DNA of 64,000 nt from Streptomyces longisporoflavus (GTDB lineage Bacteria; Actinomycetota; Actinomycetes; Streptomycetales; Streptomycetaceae), in assembly GCF_014649775.1 (NCBI RefSeq), contig NZ_BMTR01000017.1, positions 1 through 64,000 of the forward strand, given 5' to 3'. Both the position numbers and the translations under genes were made by a program. Under the pieces are notes generated by a model. The model saw only the letters and a list, made by a program, of their open reading frames with translations, searched no databases and was not told the origin of the DNA. Numbering within the stretch: position 1 is the stretch's first letter; each line of letters begins with the position of its first letter. Shown here one piece after another: positions 12,301 through 16,989 of this stretch.

Positions 12301-15300
12301 GTCCGGCACCAAGCGACGCAGCTGCGCGATGGGCACGGTGTGGCCGTCCAGAGTGGTGACGACCGGCGCACCCTCGGGCCGTGCGGCAACCTGCCCGCCG
12401 TCCGAAGTTTCGCTGCTGCCCGCGGGCCGTACGACGATCCGTCCCGTGGGCGGGAGCGCTACGGGGGGTGGTGTCGTCGCCGGGGTGGTGTTGTCCGGTG
12501 CGGTGGTGGACGGGGGCGGAGGCGGAGGCGGTGGGGTGCCGCCGTTCCCGGGCCCGCGTCCGCCGCCGGTTGCGTCGCCGGTTGCGTCGCCGTTGCTTCG
12601 GCCCGACTCCAGGTGCAGGTCGGCGGCCGGTTCGGACCAGGGGCTGGACAGGGTGGCGAGCTTGGTGGCGATGGGCCCGTCAGGGCTTGCGGGGTTACGG
12701 GTGCCCGGCCCAACTCCGTTACTTTCCAGGGCCGTTGGTATGCCACCCGAGAAAGTCTTGGGGCGGGCGCCCGAGGTGACGTCGACTTTGCCACCGTCAG
12801 TCGTCGAGTTGCTCTGCGTGGCGGGCTCGGACATCGCGGAGGGCGCGGGACCGAGGGCGTCGGCGAGCGGCAGCAGCACGTCCGCGCCGGGGAATGCGGT
12901 GTCCGGGGTGCCGTCAGGGGTCACGGCGGTCGGCGGTCCGGCGAGCGGGCGGACCCGGACCGGAGCGCCCGGCCCCTCGCGGGTCAGCTCGACGGCGGCA
13001 CGAACCGGGCGCCCCGCGCCGTCCTGCGCGACCGCGGGGCCGAGTACGACGGCGCGGTCGACCCCGGCCCCGTCCAGCAACTCCGCAGCCTCCGGCGCCC
13101 CCTCCCCCGGCGGCGGAACCTCGGAGACGACGATCGTCAACGGTGACGACTGAGAGGGCGACTGGCTCCCGGCGAGGCCGACGGGGTCGGCGGGGCTGAC
13201 CTTTATGTCGCCCGTGTCGGCGTAGGAACCGGTGGTGCTCACCCTCGGCGGGGCGGTCTTGGGGTCGGCGGCGGGGCCCCCTGGGGCGGGAGGGATTTCG
13301 GCGAGTCCCGAAGCCCCTTCGCTCGGCGCCGAGTTGATGCCCTCCGGGGAAACAGCGGCGTCCGGAGATGGACCGCTCACCGGAGGCGTGGCGGTGGTGG
13401 TCTCCGGCGGCAGAGAGGACGGCGCGGAATCGCCGGTCGTGGTCTGCGAACCGGCCGGGTTACGGGCACCCGGAGGTTGGGTGGCAGGCGGAGTCTGGGT
13501 GCTCCCGTTGGTGGGGGAACCGCTCTGGGTACCCCCGCCGGTGGACGCGCCGCTCTGAACACCTCCACCGGTGGGCGCGGCGCCCGGCTGGGGGCCCACG
13601 CCCGTGCCGGTTCCTGAGTCTGTACCCAGTCCGGAAGAAACGGAGTTGTTGGGGGCAGCGGGGTCGACAGGACCGCCGTCAACCTGCGTCGGGCCCACCA
13701 CCGTACGGTCGCCGCCCGGCCCCGCCACCTCATCCGGAACGTTCTGGACGGTGCTGGTGCTGTCAGGAACGCCCGTGCCCGAGTTCTCGGGACTCGCACC
13801 GGGAGCGACACCGTCCGGACCGACGTTGGTGACCGGGGTGTCCACCGCGACCGGGCTGCCACTCGGCTGGGCGCCGACGCCGGTATCGCCCCTGCCTCCC
13901 GTGTCCGCGTCGGCGCCCGGGCCCACGCCAGATGAGTCGGAGTTGCTGGGGGCATTGGAGGCGACAGAACCGCCCTCGCCCTGCTCCGGAGTCGCACCGG
14001 GAGCGAAAGCGTCAGGGCCGACGTTGGCGAGCGGGCCGACGTTGGCGAGCGGGGTGTCCACCGTGACCGGAGTACCGAAGCCGTCCAGGGCCCGGCGGAC
14101 CTGGTCGACGTCTATCTGGCCGCCGGTGGTGTTCCCCCCGGGTACCACCCTGACCTCGGGCAGCTGCGACAGGTTGCCGTGCAGGCTGTCGCGTACGCCG
14201 ATTTCCGTGCTGCCGGGCGGCTGGGAGCCACGCAGGCCGGCGATGTCGCGCAGGGCCTGGTCGCGGACCTCGGCGGAACCCTGGTGGACCTGTTGCCACA
14301 GCTCGTTCTCGGCGGCGGTCACGGGCATCGGGCCCGGTGAGTACGGCGGCGGGTTCTCGGCGACGTAAGGCGGGGGTGACTGGCTGCCGGTGACATCCCC
14401 CTGCCCGGTGGTCTGCTGTGTGACCGGTGGCGGCGAGTTGAGCGCCGCGCCGTCACCGCCCGAGGAACCGTCCGGGCGGCCGGAACCATCGTCTGAGCTC
14501 GTGGAACCCTCGCCTGAGCGCGTGGCCCCGTCGGAGTCGGTGCTGCCGTCCGACATGGTGGGCGGTGGCTGGTTGCGCAGATTGTCGATGGCATTGCGCA
14601 GTTCGGCGCCCGTGTTCAGTGCCCCGTCGGTGAGCGTGGACTCGACCTGGCTGCTGATGCCCGCGCCGACGAAGGTGGACCAACTGGTGGACCAGTCGCC
14701 GTCGAAGGCCCCCTTGATCAGGATCTCCGCCAGCGCCTCGCCGGAACCGGCGGCGATGAAGTCGGCCGTCCCCTTGAGCCCGTAGTGCCCCGCCAACGCG
14801 CCGGGCCGGTCGGCGAAGTTGTTCAGCAGATAGTTGTTCCGCCACAGGTTGGGGTTATTGAAGAAGGAGAGCGGATCGTCCGTGCGGTTGGGGCCGCTTC
14901 CGTACGGGTCGGGGTTCGGGGTGTTGTTGGGCGTGGACCCCGGGCCGGGGGTGGGACTCGGAGTAGGGCTCGGGGTGGGGGTGGGGTCCGGATTCGGCCT
15001 GGGGTTCGGCGTGGGATCCGGGCCGGTGTTCTTGAGGCCGGGCGGCGGGGTGGGCGAGCTGTTGGGGTTGTTCTTGAAGTCGTTGCCCGGGCCGTTCTTG
15101 AAGAAGTGATTGTCGTAGCTGTTGACGATGTTCTTCGCGAAGTCGTTGAAGATGCTGGTGAGTGCGCCGGCGGCGGCGCCGAACGCCGCCGACTTGAGGA
15201 TGTCGCTCCAGTCGAAGCCGTCGGGGCGCCGGCCGTCCGGGGCGAAGTTCATCATCGCGAGCCGCACCGCGAAGGTGGTGAACGCCTCGGCGAACGCCTC

Positions 15301-15813
15301 GGTGAGCGAGGGCGCGATGTGCAGCCTCTGGAGCAGGTGGGCGAGCGTGGTGAGGATCATGAACCGGCTGCGCAGCTTGGCCATCATGATCTGGCTGGCG
15401 GAAGCGCCGCCGGTGAAGAAGGACATCGCGAGGTAGATGGCGATCTCGATGAGCAGCCGGATGACCTCGGCGATGACCTGCCACTTGGACTCCATGATGT
15501 CCATGGAGGTCTTGCGCCGGCCTTCGGCGATCTTCTCCAGCTGATCGGCGAATTCGAGCAGGTAGTTCTTCCCGCCGTCGCCGGTGAGCGTGCCCATCGC
15601 CTTGGCGTACGACTTCGACAGGTCGTCCGGCATGGACTCGGCGATGTCGTGGACCGACTTGTCGATCAGCGAGGAGATCTTGTTGAGCTTCCGGCCCAGG
15701 CCGGAGTAGGGCATCCGGCTGTCGAAGGCGAGGTCCTCGTCGGCGTCGATGAGCTTCTCCCCGGTGAGGATGAAGATCATCGCGTTGACCTCGGGCGAGA
15801 CCTGGATGCTCAT
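1..15813 (-). CDS. Giant WXG100-like, multi-peptidase-module type VII secreted protein (3' end outside window)
   Basis: 5,271 codons are visible and the frame is still open at base 1, so the C-terminus is missing. ATG at 15813 was chosen because MSIQVSPEVN opens a helical WXG100-like domain (about 1-230); its ribosome site is weak. Next come a Pro/Thr-rich linker (about 245-310) and low-complexity linkers to about 1150. A His-Gly/Ser-Cys module follows (H1268 in YFAGHG, C1315 in LVLFSC), matching the clan CD cysteine-peptidase pattern. An OTU-like module has C1632 in GGGNCLFRSL and H1824 in DHYDAL. Two more OTU-like modules (about 3826-4025 and 4109-4246) lack both residues. Further on are a zincin motif HELTHQLGLRDEY (H4722, E4723, H4726) and three C-terminal units containing AHEIGLHPLAS. 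The gene is last in the operon after the 123- and 150-residue genes. Secretion through the ESX machine and an effector or surface role are inferred from the N-terminus and position. Confidence 0.88.
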   Translation of the reverse strand, partial: MSIQVSPEVNAMIFILTGEKLIDADEDLAFDSRMPYSGLGRKLNKISSLIDKSVHDIAESMPDDLSKSYAKAMGTLTGDGGKNYLLEFADQLEKIAEGRRKTSMDIMESKWQVIAEVIRLLIEIAIYLAMSFFTGGASASQIMMAKLRSRFMILTTLAHLLQRLHIAPSLTEAFAEAFTTFAVRLAMMNFAPDGRRPDGFDWSDILKSAAFGAAAGALTSIFNDFAKNIVNSYDNHFFKNGPGNDFKNNPNSSPTPPPGLKNTGPDPTPNPRPNPDPTPTPSPTPSPTPGPGSTPNNTPNPDPYGSGPNRTDDPLSFFNNPNLWRNNYLLNNFADRPGALAGHYGLKGTADFIAAGSGEALAEILIKGAFDGDWSTSWSTFVGAGISSQVESTLTDGALNTGAELRNAIDNLRNQPPPTMSDGSTDSDGATRSGEGSTSSDDGSGRPDGSSGGDGAALNSPPPVTQQTTGQGDVTGSQSPPPYVAENPPPYSPGPMPVTAAENELWQQVHQGSAEVRDQALRDIAGLRGSQPPGSTEIGVRDSLHGNLSQLPEVRVVPGGNTTGGQIDVDQVRRALDGFGTPVTVDTPLANVGPLANVGPDAFAPGATPEQGEGGSVASNAPSNSDSSGVGPGADADTGGRGDTGVGAQPSGSPVAVDTPVTNVGPDGVAPGASPENSGTGVPDSTSTVQNVPDEVAGPGGDRTVVGPTQVDGGPVDPAAPNNSVSSGLGTDSGTGTGVGPQPGAAPTGGGVQSGASTGGGTQSGSPTNGSTQTPPATQPPGARNPAGSQTTTGDSAPSSLPPETTTATPPVSGPSPDAAVSPEGINSAPSEGASGLAEIPPAPGGPAADPKTAPPRVSTTGSYADTGDIKVSPADPVGLAGSQSPSQSSPLTIVVSEVPPPGEGAPEAAELLDGAGVDRAVVLGPAVAQDGAGRPVRAAVELTREGPGAPVRVRPLAGPPTAVTPDGTPDTAFPGADVLLPLADALGPAPSAMSEPATQSNSTTDGGKVDVTSGARPKTFSGGIPTALESNGVGPGTRNPASPDGPIATKLATLSSPWSEPAADLHLESGRSNGDATGDATGGGRGPGNGGTPPPPPPPPSTTAPDNTTPATTPPPVALPPTGRIVVRPAGSSETSDGGQVAARPEGAPVVTTLDGHTVPIAQLRRLVPDTHVRPQPGRAVQTLTISQDAAEDGTAHSAGRRALLGQDTFRGVRTTSAHPAPVPAPDPAAADSAAAAPPVSRTVFTGPPTPLPGSGTPRGADYFAGHGTPRTVTLGTEDARHPTVKVSGVQLGEVLKSWAADTDQDRPLVLFSCETGRQPEIAGLPVAQHVANRTGRPVYAPTTEVGTARDQYGDVRAVLTEGPDGAGRWRLFTPEPSGADLDALARAAGLHAGPEPADAFAQARTLQQIRTLRDAFGPDAEQQPENTELLAGLAYVDGLRWLSPDTAARYGDGRMTPDLLRRMVVDRAGATSGANTGPAVADPTTEQYAEFLRAASELHHTAGPDTTLDALLPPPPPALPPTTLVSPEDVRGLAYAPSAQITWSLSNTPLPLSELGLSPEDTAELARRRPDLAPAPSRPESLARDVTLLSKDLGKDLSKDLGKAAPGTADTVDADGLELRRLDTPGGGNCLFRSLLDSARSQTTPPAWAARNVAGLRRLLSDRITGSELGDAMALAIPDPVFAVVDDLRMRAIAGVRDPAEQSRITQHWNRIARDVITDGDAGQWQRIIRDSDYPHLADVAPTPADASRLGAKGLVASAAEHSALWNSPFADLLPEALAHTLDLDLRLVQPDQRSHGNTLVNTLNPGGQGPALHLAYNGTDHYDALIPAAIPLTPVPDPDPVTTPDPSTDHGPDLDPDPVTTPAPNPNVTADPAETPDRGDPVPLETQLDRYRPARLLTGQDAKPPGPVPRTVTFEDGSRLPTILISPDADPGADPGDRAPGGPAGLITGPGVTTLRSPQQVADEILGKLPAKLRGQFDEAELLRLLTEQPGAFTAPRGARFVGREKSGVGHEMTVEAIPYHRWERFSDVDGGTVRLDTMRRGQAGTGGGRSVGFGRRIAGGLSMGPPLNWLLKLGVSVGWTRRTDYAQGTAAYNQTEWRAHEGSHLHLDDVHYRVRVDRVSEAPPATTGSDGTGNSARSTPSWQRSQVHTAEFAMRDGLSWRLPDDLTVPFGGPRRAPETLTFPDGIEPRMTETTGLHLTDPPEDLALAMSGARPGSSAHRTLVSYVRPGRLLALFGRFSGPVTGPELTRGSGQHPLGHLVVERSVPHRATLVTESVKAELRELTQTTYQNERGHVRDTRLGFQVTSGPNYTFVGPETDVRVQGGPLVRADLTAGRGHYVGADAARKTTGRLRNTPVALYRVERTLMVRKPGELPSAARPVRVVSLDWISTRDARRLAGWDSRTPGQAGPDPDAEPPVPWYLSREDPVHLSGQVRAEGFRPIQPQTLPQTQPQPETQPQPQAQSQQTAPAPAPAPPPQDPMRVFADSVLDTLHRAHPSLFVPPMMLRHPRLAKFWYGDGRMRTALHNDRQVREALNRPTLAQSLDDLTTTGVPVSLTEDGKVRRGHHTLILKARLTDRRFETTMSERALRNAVIGTEVSGQGQQASTTLSGGVELSVSPRDHDKVPEAGLPRQTGNVSVGVRHARTDQRTTRNTVAVTHDHLMFQTGADLYSYRVELDASFEGHRRPRGWARLASVGLLGAGVFVSKVEERPLFGRGNETVGRVELAVPSAHGSDRHAPADPPPGVTTPAPAAPVPQHLSSVEANQLLDGVRPLARADAADRRLTERLLSIPHVVISAEGGPQRQQLMQDTADRASGTSWHVSAPAAPVRTALRRAMANLSVAGQLGQYLGPFGSRVSGLNGAGPFRTHYLKAAVRGELHNFRVKSDPKPSSLEATVGNEHRVLGSGSTVTHTTLGIQGADMPLQQAPGQQAVVGSYSTALQYAWGKGRSISQALTRGRNTTLAFTGRMYLVVADATETVAVRDRWTAAMGAVGTRAGARISSAAGRLSGRLGESLAPRGAAAALQRIRDAVMFHLPMQDVIEAGLAPDGLGTTTPHNLGGGYRLPPYLQGRRFPTHPTGQLDAGSAAQQLTPQLEKIGVPSHDREQVLQRLSPDFLLSHLHELTTGGMTLPVRYRSWSSPFHLPVGGSPGQLRFELTPVTTTVDRLRTGFELEDYRTTARDDADGVSQDRGADVTLSGGERAADSGVLIANPSLQGTAAKQRASTRTQTAGTTAMPNIATTQAHAEIVTSYTLTVTMTDATGDPLAPRVDAAPVGSLNEILPASLLTPEGDGADRAITEQDVPEPERAVRLLTAAQARPEGIAAWRTSSPGGDTAGPDVPSTDVPPTDVPPSDVLPFDDAIGSGILAVDIRGAANVQDALTLATARADGLGDGDLGDRLTGTTLDGRVRTARLTSLTGLGTAPAQAQQEATAQVGLTAGFREALGATGTPLPTQASSHLLGQSHTADSRLYAKMHRNGARLLAVENKPRMEAMQRTKTSDASEAGITDNVEGAVGTAPLAGNSNAGVTNPGASVPIGGTNDGTVLKGAADTTLGTHVKVVTDRSMLFALPVSWLSVAEVDHRITDSRPLHTLGKAKRGPRAAEAETTALVWLREDIARDYGLLDDTTFTPEVRTAWDDQAKAAADLAAAEKNYYDARARARETWLDLSAEEQAALGDDNSGPPTDLPQDIVWSPAVVAWQAARHEVHRWQQHTDAAAGDHHRLHLAASRLTAHHQGPASGPVPDLPADLPADLPAGLPEKYAKPAWQSEAPAPYVITDGVGTEGVSTEGVSTVGTAPAPRTLTSPDGTTVREVHDMPHDGASFFHALLAVAENRGRLPHLLRTDLAYRFANTPGDPAVTAEAIDAARDRLAWALGDDGNEDLLDALAPDAADTFTQEEIEAAGIEFPPAQQAEFDAFGRLPQTYWPTPGQRAALAVAALSRPFAAEPRQDGTALPAGGPPERRAGDHGGADLLPALAARVLGTPLTVVTGEGRDQLFLPHGHDPARVDPASDPVLFATDGFFSAALPPGSPVPAATALPGPTTATPPVSKPQTATAPAHRSHTTPPWLPPADSSGPRYRLARDGVLTAPDGATYTQGTPTGRGNGFFGALSTALRQAAEQPGLDRHEAVRLRTRAGATPAQLMRLNGLPGSRAEHDSLFTPPPLRVHPGMPAPSQDARDGHLRRHLAEAPWGPGADRAVAEWAATATGTTVTLIEENGTAHTYKDPSGGTGSHIRIRRRGGDFVPLTLRTPADPAAIPLPPSPTGSDLPGLPGLAEEEAYELSTLSGNDTDAEARAFKMGNYEFTNLNQTDRYVEKAMRIVELLDEHGTIKDFVGGRPVRITLRLRTTEAPADVHDRGDAGVEINLASYYFEKYDIGYVMGMLAHEIGLHPLASRNTRIPEEEDLYAGMPLRVPGLETLKTPRFMNTLDAGQADHVMAAFPATIRHGIYRDIVVEMAQVLAQHARVGVAGAKPKDVTDLIDTYLMDLASIAVTNDHRARAVTDPSYTARSYNAYKALLAEHLAEDSPLHALLPADKGRFGVLGDFASLATSVGTNNRGDSIQQPAVPDQIRDTSGGNPGEARPRLPQPDTDTDTGAAPHITTPPSGTRDSRPRFVVRSGFDARRFSYQGEPVTDLTVRVALRGTDDQASHVFDQLSAGVAEFLNGPDYRLLNGDRLHVTVERVDPTGAPHLTVNLAGRDQGMDQTTWWADATPVQLVHELTHQLGLRDEYRDTDSPQRPHILGSLLGDLNKAPEDASLAPVGLRDRHLALLGALIGDVSPAPQRNSDQLDQSWAAARNAAVGESREAIWVDPVSLPRTADGTAATEVPAHAPQDADADAAPAAPEEPGLRSFKMGNYEFTNLNQTDRYVEKAMRIVELLDEHSTIKSYVGNRPVRITLRLRTTEAPADVRDLGDDGVEINLASYYFEKYDIGYVMGMLAHEIGLHPLASRNTRIPEEEDLYAGMPLRVPGLESLRTPRFMNTVGAGQADHVMAAFPATIRHGIYRDIVVEMAQVLAQHARVGVAGAKPKDVTDLIDTYLMDLASIAVTNDHRAKAVKDPSYTARAYNAYKAQLAEHLAADSPVRPLLPADKGAVGVLGDFTGLAASVAANNRGDSIQQPTAPAQTGDNPGDNPGGNTGANPGEARPRLPQANTEDTENIAAPGTFKLGNYEFTNLNQTDKYVEKAVRIVELLDEHSTIKDFVGGRPVRITLRLRTTETPADVHDRGDAGVEINLASYYFEKYDIGYVMGMLAHEIGLHPLASANTKI
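350..1250 (-). repeat. C-terminal repeat unit 2 of the giant protein
   Basis: Second long repeat unit, about 900 bases. It has the same order of motifs as unit 1 (KMGNYEFTNL, AHEIGLHPLAS with H4944, helical stretch, RPRLPQ). Between units 1 and 2 lies an insert of roughly 790 bases (1251-2039) that carries the zincin motif HELTHQLGLRDEY. Confidence 0.85.
2040..2912 (-). repeat. C-terminal repeat unit 1 of the giant protein
   Basis: First (in protein order) of three long direct repeats inside the giant gene, residues about 4301-4592. It starts at KMGNYEFTNLNQTD, runs through AHEIGLHPLAS (H4389) and a helical stretch, and ends near RPRLPQ. It is nearly identical at base level to 350-1250 over most of its length. 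Confidence 0.85.
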
Positions 15814-15819
15814 CGCGAG

Positions 15820-15863
15820 CCGCCCCGTGCCCCGCCCGGGAGACCGCCCCGTGCCCCGCCCGG
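15820..15863. repeat. 20-bp direct repeat upstream of the giant gene
   Basis: The stretch at 15820-15839 is repeated at 15844-15863, just upstream of the giant gene's ATG and spanning its expected ribosome-binding region. No function is assigned. Confidence 0.6.
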
Positions 15864-15889
15864 AAGGCCGCGCGGACACCACACGCCGA

Positions 15890-15915
15890 CCGCTCCCGGC
15901 GTGATGCGGGAGCGG
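15890..15915 (-). promoter_or_regulatory. Intercistronic hairpin before the giant gene
   Basis: A perfect 9-bp inverted repeat (15890-15898 with 15907-15915, 8-base loop) lies between the 123-residue gene and the giant gene. It has no run of T on the transcribed side. It could attenuate or process the mRNA rather than fully terminate it. Confidence 0.4.
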
Positions 15916-15922
15916 CCGACGG

Positions 15923-16030
15923 TGCGGTGGTGGCCAGCCCTGCGGTGGCGGTCAGCCCTGCGGTGGTGGTCAGCCCTGCGGTGGCGGTCAGCCCTGCGGT
16001 GGCGGTCGGCCCTGCGCTGGTGGTCAGCGG
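15923..16030. repeat. Six tandem 18-bp units across a stop codon
   Basis: Six units of 18 bp (consensus TGCGGTGGCGGTCAGCCC on +) run from the intergenic region into the last codons of the 123-residue gene. Most units carry a copy of its TGA stop context (CTGACC on -). Because the unit is a multiple of three, the reading frame is kept along the array. It looks like slippage expansion of the 3' end of the upstream gene. Confidence 0.85.
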
Positions 16031-16395
16031 CGTCCATGTCCCCCCGAGCCGCCGTCGAGACCGCCCGCTTCGAGGCGGTTGTTGCCCTGCTCGATGTCCT
16101 CGATGTTGCGGTCACGGGTGTCCTGCATCATCCGGACCTGGCTGAGCGTGGCATCGGTGATGCTCGTCAGCGCGTCGCGGATGGACAGCATGGTGTCCTT
16201 GGTGGTCTGCCGCTCCTTCTGCTCCTGCGGCTTGGCCTTCTCGGCGAACTCACCACTGGTACCGGGCCAACTGACGGTGGGAGCCAGCTCGTCGAGGAAC
16301 TCCTCGGTCATGCTCCTGGCCAGGGTGCCGATCTCCTCCAGCTGTTCTGCCAGGGCCTCGATACGCTGCGGGTCGACGTAGTACCGCTGTCCCAT
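16024..16395 (-). CDS. Small helical WXG100-like protein (123 aa)
   Basis: A 123-residue, mostly helical protein. It starts MGQRYYVDPQRIEALAEQL, has a central SWPGTSGEF that fits the WxG turn of WXG100 proteins, and ends in a Gly-rich tail. Proteins of this type are small ESX substrates or export partners of larger toxins. The start is the ATG two bases after the stop of the YbaB-like gene, so the pair is almost certainly co-transcribed and coupled. The giant WXG100-like gene comes next, which suggests a partner or targeting role for that protein (inference). Its last codons lie in the 18-bp tandem array. No signal peptide is visible. Confidence 0.8.
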   Translation of the reverse strand: MGQRYYVDPQRIEALAEQLEEIGTLARSMTEEFLDELAPTVSWPGTSGEFAEKAKPQEQKERQTTKDTMLSIRDALTSITDATLSQVRMMQDTRDRNIEDIEQGNNRLEAGGLDGGSGGHGRR

Positions 16396-16397
16396 GG

Positions 16398-16850
16398 TCA
16401 GTTCTCCCCGTCCTCGCCTATCGCGTCCCGCCAGGCAGGGGACGGCTGACTGCCGCGTGTCGTGTCCTCGGCATCCTCGCGGAGCACCTCGGGGCCGAAC
16501 ATCTTCTCCCAGTCCAGCTCGAAGCCCTTCAGCTCGGGCACCTCACTGCTGGGTTCGGTGAAGGGGGCCATCGCCTTCATCACGTGGCGGTTCATCTTCA
16601 GGCGCGCGGCACTTGCCGCCTCCAGGACGCTGGCGGCCAGTTCCTGGGGCGACATGTCACGGTACTTGTTCTCCAGGAACTCGATCCCGGTCAGCTCGCC
16701 CTGCGGGCCCGCGGTGGCGCGGACCGCGCGGTCGGAGGAGAGCACGGCGAACGACGCCTGCCGCAGCTCGCGTTCGGTGCGCGCGATCGCTTCCTGGGCC
16801 GTCCGGAGTTCGGCCATCGCCTTCTCCAGACGCTTCTCCAACGGTTCCAT
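16398..16850 (-). CDS. YbaB/EbfC-like protein in the ESX locus
   Basis: A 150-residue protein with an N-terminal coiled-coil-like helix (MEPLEKRLEKAMAELRTAQE), a central strand region (SSDRAVRATAGPQGELTGIE) and a second long helix. This is the layout of the YbaB/EbfC nucleoid-associated family. A Pro/acid-rich tail of about 50 residues extends beyond the usual length. ATG at 16850 is preferred over upstream frame because GGGAGG sits 10 bases before it and the upstream extension is Arg/Pro-rich shadow sequence. In actinobacterial ESX loci such proteins are linked to secretion, and here it directly precedes the 123-residue gene and the giant gene. Whether it binds DNA or acts as an export partner cannot be told from sequence. 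Confidence 0.78.
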   Translation of the reverse strand: MEPLEKRLEKAMAELRTAQEAIARTERELRQASFAVLSSDRAVRATAGPQGELTGIEFLENKYRDMSPQELAASVLEAASAARLKMNRHVMKAMAPFTEPSSEVPELKGFELDWEKMFGPEVLREDAEDTTRGSQPSPAWRDAIGEDGEN

Positions 16851-16967
16851 CAGGCCCGCGCCTCCCTTCGCCCCGCTCTTCCCGTACGTCCTGGTCCGCC
16901 GTACATCAACTGCGTATCTGATCTTGCCTGGTGAGGGCCCTTTACGAAAGTCGCGGCCGTCCGCAGT

Positions 16968-16989
16968 GCGGTCATCGCCCGATGACCGC
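16968..16989 (-). terminator. Hairpin overlapping the stop of the AAWKG gene
   Basis: A perfect 10-bp inverted repeat (16968-16977 and 16980-16989) covers the TGA of the 1264-residue gene. It may act as a weak terminator or 3'-end stabiliser that separates it from the YbaB-like gene. No T-run follows. Confidence 0.45.

Noticed and set aside
28..14368. Long open frames on the + strand opposite the giant gene (for example 1312-3018, 3103-5436, 6070-9390)
   Set aside because: They are antisense to an uninterrupted - strand frame with normal codon use and recognisable motifs. Their products are Arg/Gly/Val-rich without any known domain.
15923..16030. CRISPR-like array
   Set aside because: The 18-bp units are directly contiguous without spacers, so this is a simple tandem repeat.
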